Positions 5,168 to 6,863 of a stretch of 6,863 nt of DNA are shown one piece after another (position 1 is the stretch's first letter; each line of letters begins with the position of its first letter). The stretch comes from VFMC01 sp037131575 (GTDB lineage: Bacteria; Actinomycetota; Acidimicrobiia; Acidimicrobiales; Ilumatobacteraceae). The notes beneath the pieces were generated by a model, which did no database searches, was not told the origin of the DNA, and saw nothing but the letters and a program-made list of their open reading frames with translations. Location: NCBI GenBank assembly GCA_037131575.1, contig JBAXQV010000167.1, positions 1 to 6,863 on the forward strand, given 5' to 3'. Both the position numbers and the translations under genes were made by a program.

Positions 5168-6249
5168 TGATTGCCTCAGCGAGTTACGCCATCGGCTGGG
5201 TGATCCTGGCGATCACCATCCTCGGCTGGGTGGCCTACTACTTCGCGAACCGTCGCTCGGCCCAGGCTGAAATCGGTTCCGAAATCGAGTTGGCGGCCAA
5301 CCGCAAGCCCTACTACGACGATGAAACCCTCGAAGGAAAGCGTCTCGAGCGTGTGCAACTGCTCGGCGTGTTGTTCCTCGCCGTCTTGGTCATCGTCCTG
5401 CCGTTCTACTGGATCCTCGAGCCGGGCCGTCAGGCCGGTGCCGTGGAGAACAAGGATCACGAGTTCGTCACCTGGGGAAGCCAGTTGTACGCCACCACGG
5501 CCCAGGGTGGTTTCAACTGCGCAGGTTGCCACGGTGCCGATGGCGGCGGTGGCGCTGCCCCGTACACACTCAGCGACCCGAAGACCGGTGAAGTGAAACA
5601 GGTGAGTTGGGCAGCTCCGGCCCTCAACACCGTGCTGTATCGCTTCGACGAGAGCGAAGTGAAGTTCATCCTCGTCTACGGCCGTCCGTTCTCGCCGATG
5701 TCACCGTGGGGTCTTGCCGGCGGTGGCCCGCTCAACGATCAGCAGATCGACACGCTCATCTCCAAGATCAAGAGCCTGCAGATTCCTCGTGAGGATTGCG
5801 CGCCGAACGAAACCGATGCCCGCGTCTGTGCCAGTGGCCATCTCCCTGCCGAAGAGCGCAAGCGTGTGTCCGATGCCATCGATAAGGCCGCAGAGGCACT
5901 CGTCGATCAGGGCAAGTACGCCACCAAGGAGGCGGCCACGGGCGAAGCGTTGTTCAGCCTCAGCTACGCATCGGGTGCCTACTCATGCGCTCGCTGCCAC
6001 ACTGCTGGCTGGAGCTACGGCCAACCCGGAGTCATGGGTCAGGGCGCGCTCGGTTGGAACCTCACGGGTGGCGTGTCGGCCACTCACTTCCCCAACGAAA
6101 CCGACCAGATCGCGTTCATCAAGGCCGGTTCCGTGCTGGGCAAGCGGTATGGGGTCCAGGGTCAGGGCAGTGGTCGTATGCCAGGCTTTGGTGCCTTGCT
6201 CACCGATGAGCAGATCAAGGCAGTCGTCGAATACGTTCGGAGTCTCTAA
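5167..6249 (+). CDS. dihaem cytochrome c with two N-terminal membrane helices, c subunit of the bc complex
   Basis: A 360-residue protein. Two helices (about 8-27 and 65-85) flank a charged loop, so both the N-terminus and the large C-terminal part should be outside. The first haem domain has C118-A-G-C121-H122 with M178 (SPMSPWG) as likely sixth ligand. The second has C274-A-R-C277-H278 with M338 (GRMPGFG). Between the domains, C211 and C221 may form a disulfide, and a charged helical segment (about 228-257) follows. AGAGGG at 5151-5156 lies 10 bases before the ATG. It takes the place of cytochrome f/c1 as electron acceptor from the Rieske protein. The actinobacterial QcrC is also dihaem but has a C-terminal anchor, whereas here the anchor is an N-terminal hairpin, so the architecture differs. 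Confidence 0.93.
   Translation: MIASASYAIGWVILAITILGWVAYYFANRRSAQAEIGSEIELAANRKPYYDDETLEGKRLERVQLLGVLFLAVLVIVLPFYWILEPGRQAGAVENKDHEFVTWGSQLYATTAQGGFNCAGCHGADGGGGAAPYTLSDPKTGEVKQVSWAAPALNTVLYRFDESEVKFILVYGRPFSPMSPWGLAGGGPLNDQQIDTLISKIKSLQIPREDCAPNETDARVCASGHLPAEERKRVSDAIDKAAEALVDQGKYATKEAATGEALFSLSYASGAYSCARCHTAGWSYGQPGVMGQGALGWNLTGGVSATHFPNETDQIAFIKAGSVLGKRYGVQGQGSGRMPGFGALLTDEQIKAVVEYVRSL
6239..6242 (+). promoter_or_regulatory. ribosome binding site deciding the GTG start at 6250
   Basis: GGAG lies inside the last codons of the dihaem cytochrome gene, 7 bases before GTG 6250. That GTG directly follows the TAA stop at 6247-6249. The spacing supports this start over GTG 6256 or ATG 6280 in the same frame. 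Confidence 0.6.
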
Positions 6250-6863
6250 GTGCACGTGCTTGCCATTGCTTCACACCCGATGGTCGGGAAGTTGGTCTCC
6301 ATCCTCGCCAACGAGGGTGGTGTCAACTCCGGGCCCGGCGGCTGGATGACCGAGCTCCGCGGCATTCTCACCGTCATCATCGGCATCGTCGCCTTCATGG
6401 GCAGCATCTACCTCATCTTGGGCACCAACCTCGGTGCGCGCCTTGGTTTCCTGGTCGCCCTCGCCGGTCTGGCTGGCTGGATGTTCCTGATGGGTGCCAT
6501 CTGGTGGTCGTACGGCATTGGTTTGAAGGGCCCCGACCCCTCGTGGGCCAAGATGCCCGGTAAGACGGTGCTGCAAGATGTGAGTTCGCTGAACAAGTCA
6601 GGCGCGCTGAAAGGTGAGCTCGGCCTGAGTCCCGATGCGACGCCGGCTCAAGTGTCCGACGCGGTGAAGAAGCAGTTCGAAGCCGAGGGGTGGAATGCCC
6701 TGGCATCGTCGAACCCGGCCTACGGCCAAACCAGCTCGGCTGCCGACAACTACCTGAAGTTGTCGGGCGCGTTCGCCGACAACACGGCGTACAAGGTGGT
6801 GTCGGTGTACAACATCGGCGGCAAGCGCTATCCCACGTTCTTCAAAGAAAAGGTCGACTACAT
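6250..6863 (+). CDS. membrane protein with two helices and an extended C-terminal domain, 3' end outside window
   Basis: The frame opens with GTG 6250 immediately after the previous stop and continues to the right edge, giving 204 residues. The first 37 or so are a short segment rich in Gly, Ser and hydrophobics. Two helices follow at about 38-58 and 64-90, joined by a very short turn (NLGAR) and ending in an aromatic boundary (IWWSYG). After that comes a soluble region with a mixed charged and helical section (about 128-147, SPDATPAQVSDAVKKQFEAEG) and a section rich in Asn, Tyr and Gly (about 155-204). No cysteine or haem motif is seen in the visible part. I do not recognise the family. Zero spacing to the cytochrome gene suggests an additional subunit or assembly factor of the complex, which is an inference from position. 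Confidence 0.82.
   Translation, partial: MHVLAIASHPMVGKLVSILANEGGVNSGPGGWMTELRGILTVIIGIVAFMGSIYLILGTNLGARLGFLVALAGLAGWMFLMGAIWWSYGIGLKGPDPSWAKMPGKTVLQDVSSLNKSGALKGELGLSPDATPAQVSDAVKKQFEAEGWNALASSNPAYGQTSSAADNYLKLSGAFADNTAYKVVSVYNIGGKRYPTFFKEKVDY

Overview
The window is a high-GC, densely packed bacterial respiratory locus. It contains two divergent transcription units that share a roughly 310-base intergenic region (about 1435-1747). No RNA gene, mobile element or CRISPR array is visible. Actinobacteria-like features are the GTG starts, the short intergenic gaps, a possible leaderless start and a MenJ-type geranylgeranyl reductase. I infer a lineage near the Acidimicrobiia, but cannot prove this from the window alone.

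Left unit (minus strand, 1434 to 1): a membrane-anchored monohaem cytochrome c is followed after 9 bases by a FAD-dependent oxidoreductase of the geranylgeranyl reductase/menaquinone reductase family. The oxidoreductase runs off the left edge.

Right unit (plus strand, 1748 to 6863): seven tightly spaced genes. In order they are a 161-residue three-helix membrane protein, an 8Fe (2x[4Fe-4S]) ferredoxin, a cytochrome b6-type subunit, a subunit IV-like C-terminal cytochrome b half, a Rieske protein, a dihaem cytochrome c with two N-terminal membrane helices, and a membrane protein cut off at the right edge. Together they encode a quinol:cytochrome c oxidoreductase (Rieske/cytochrome b complex). 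Its cytochrome b is split as in b6f complexes and carries the cysteine that binds haem ci/cn in b6f. The Qo-site PEWY motif is replaced by APWY.

How the parts probably work together: menaquinol, possibly made or side-chain-modified with the help of the reductase on the left, is oxidised at the Qo site. Electrons pass to the Rieske cluster and then to the dihaem cytochrome c. The monohaem cytochrome c encoded divergently is a likely next carrier. The least ordinary points are a bacterial-type ferredoxin encoded inside a bc operon next to a cytochrome b that has the haem-ci cysteine, and a short N-terminal peptide tag (core IPEHLLKR). The tag occurs once on the divergent cytochrome c and twice on the subunit IV-like protein, with 29 of 32 bases identical between the two gene starts.
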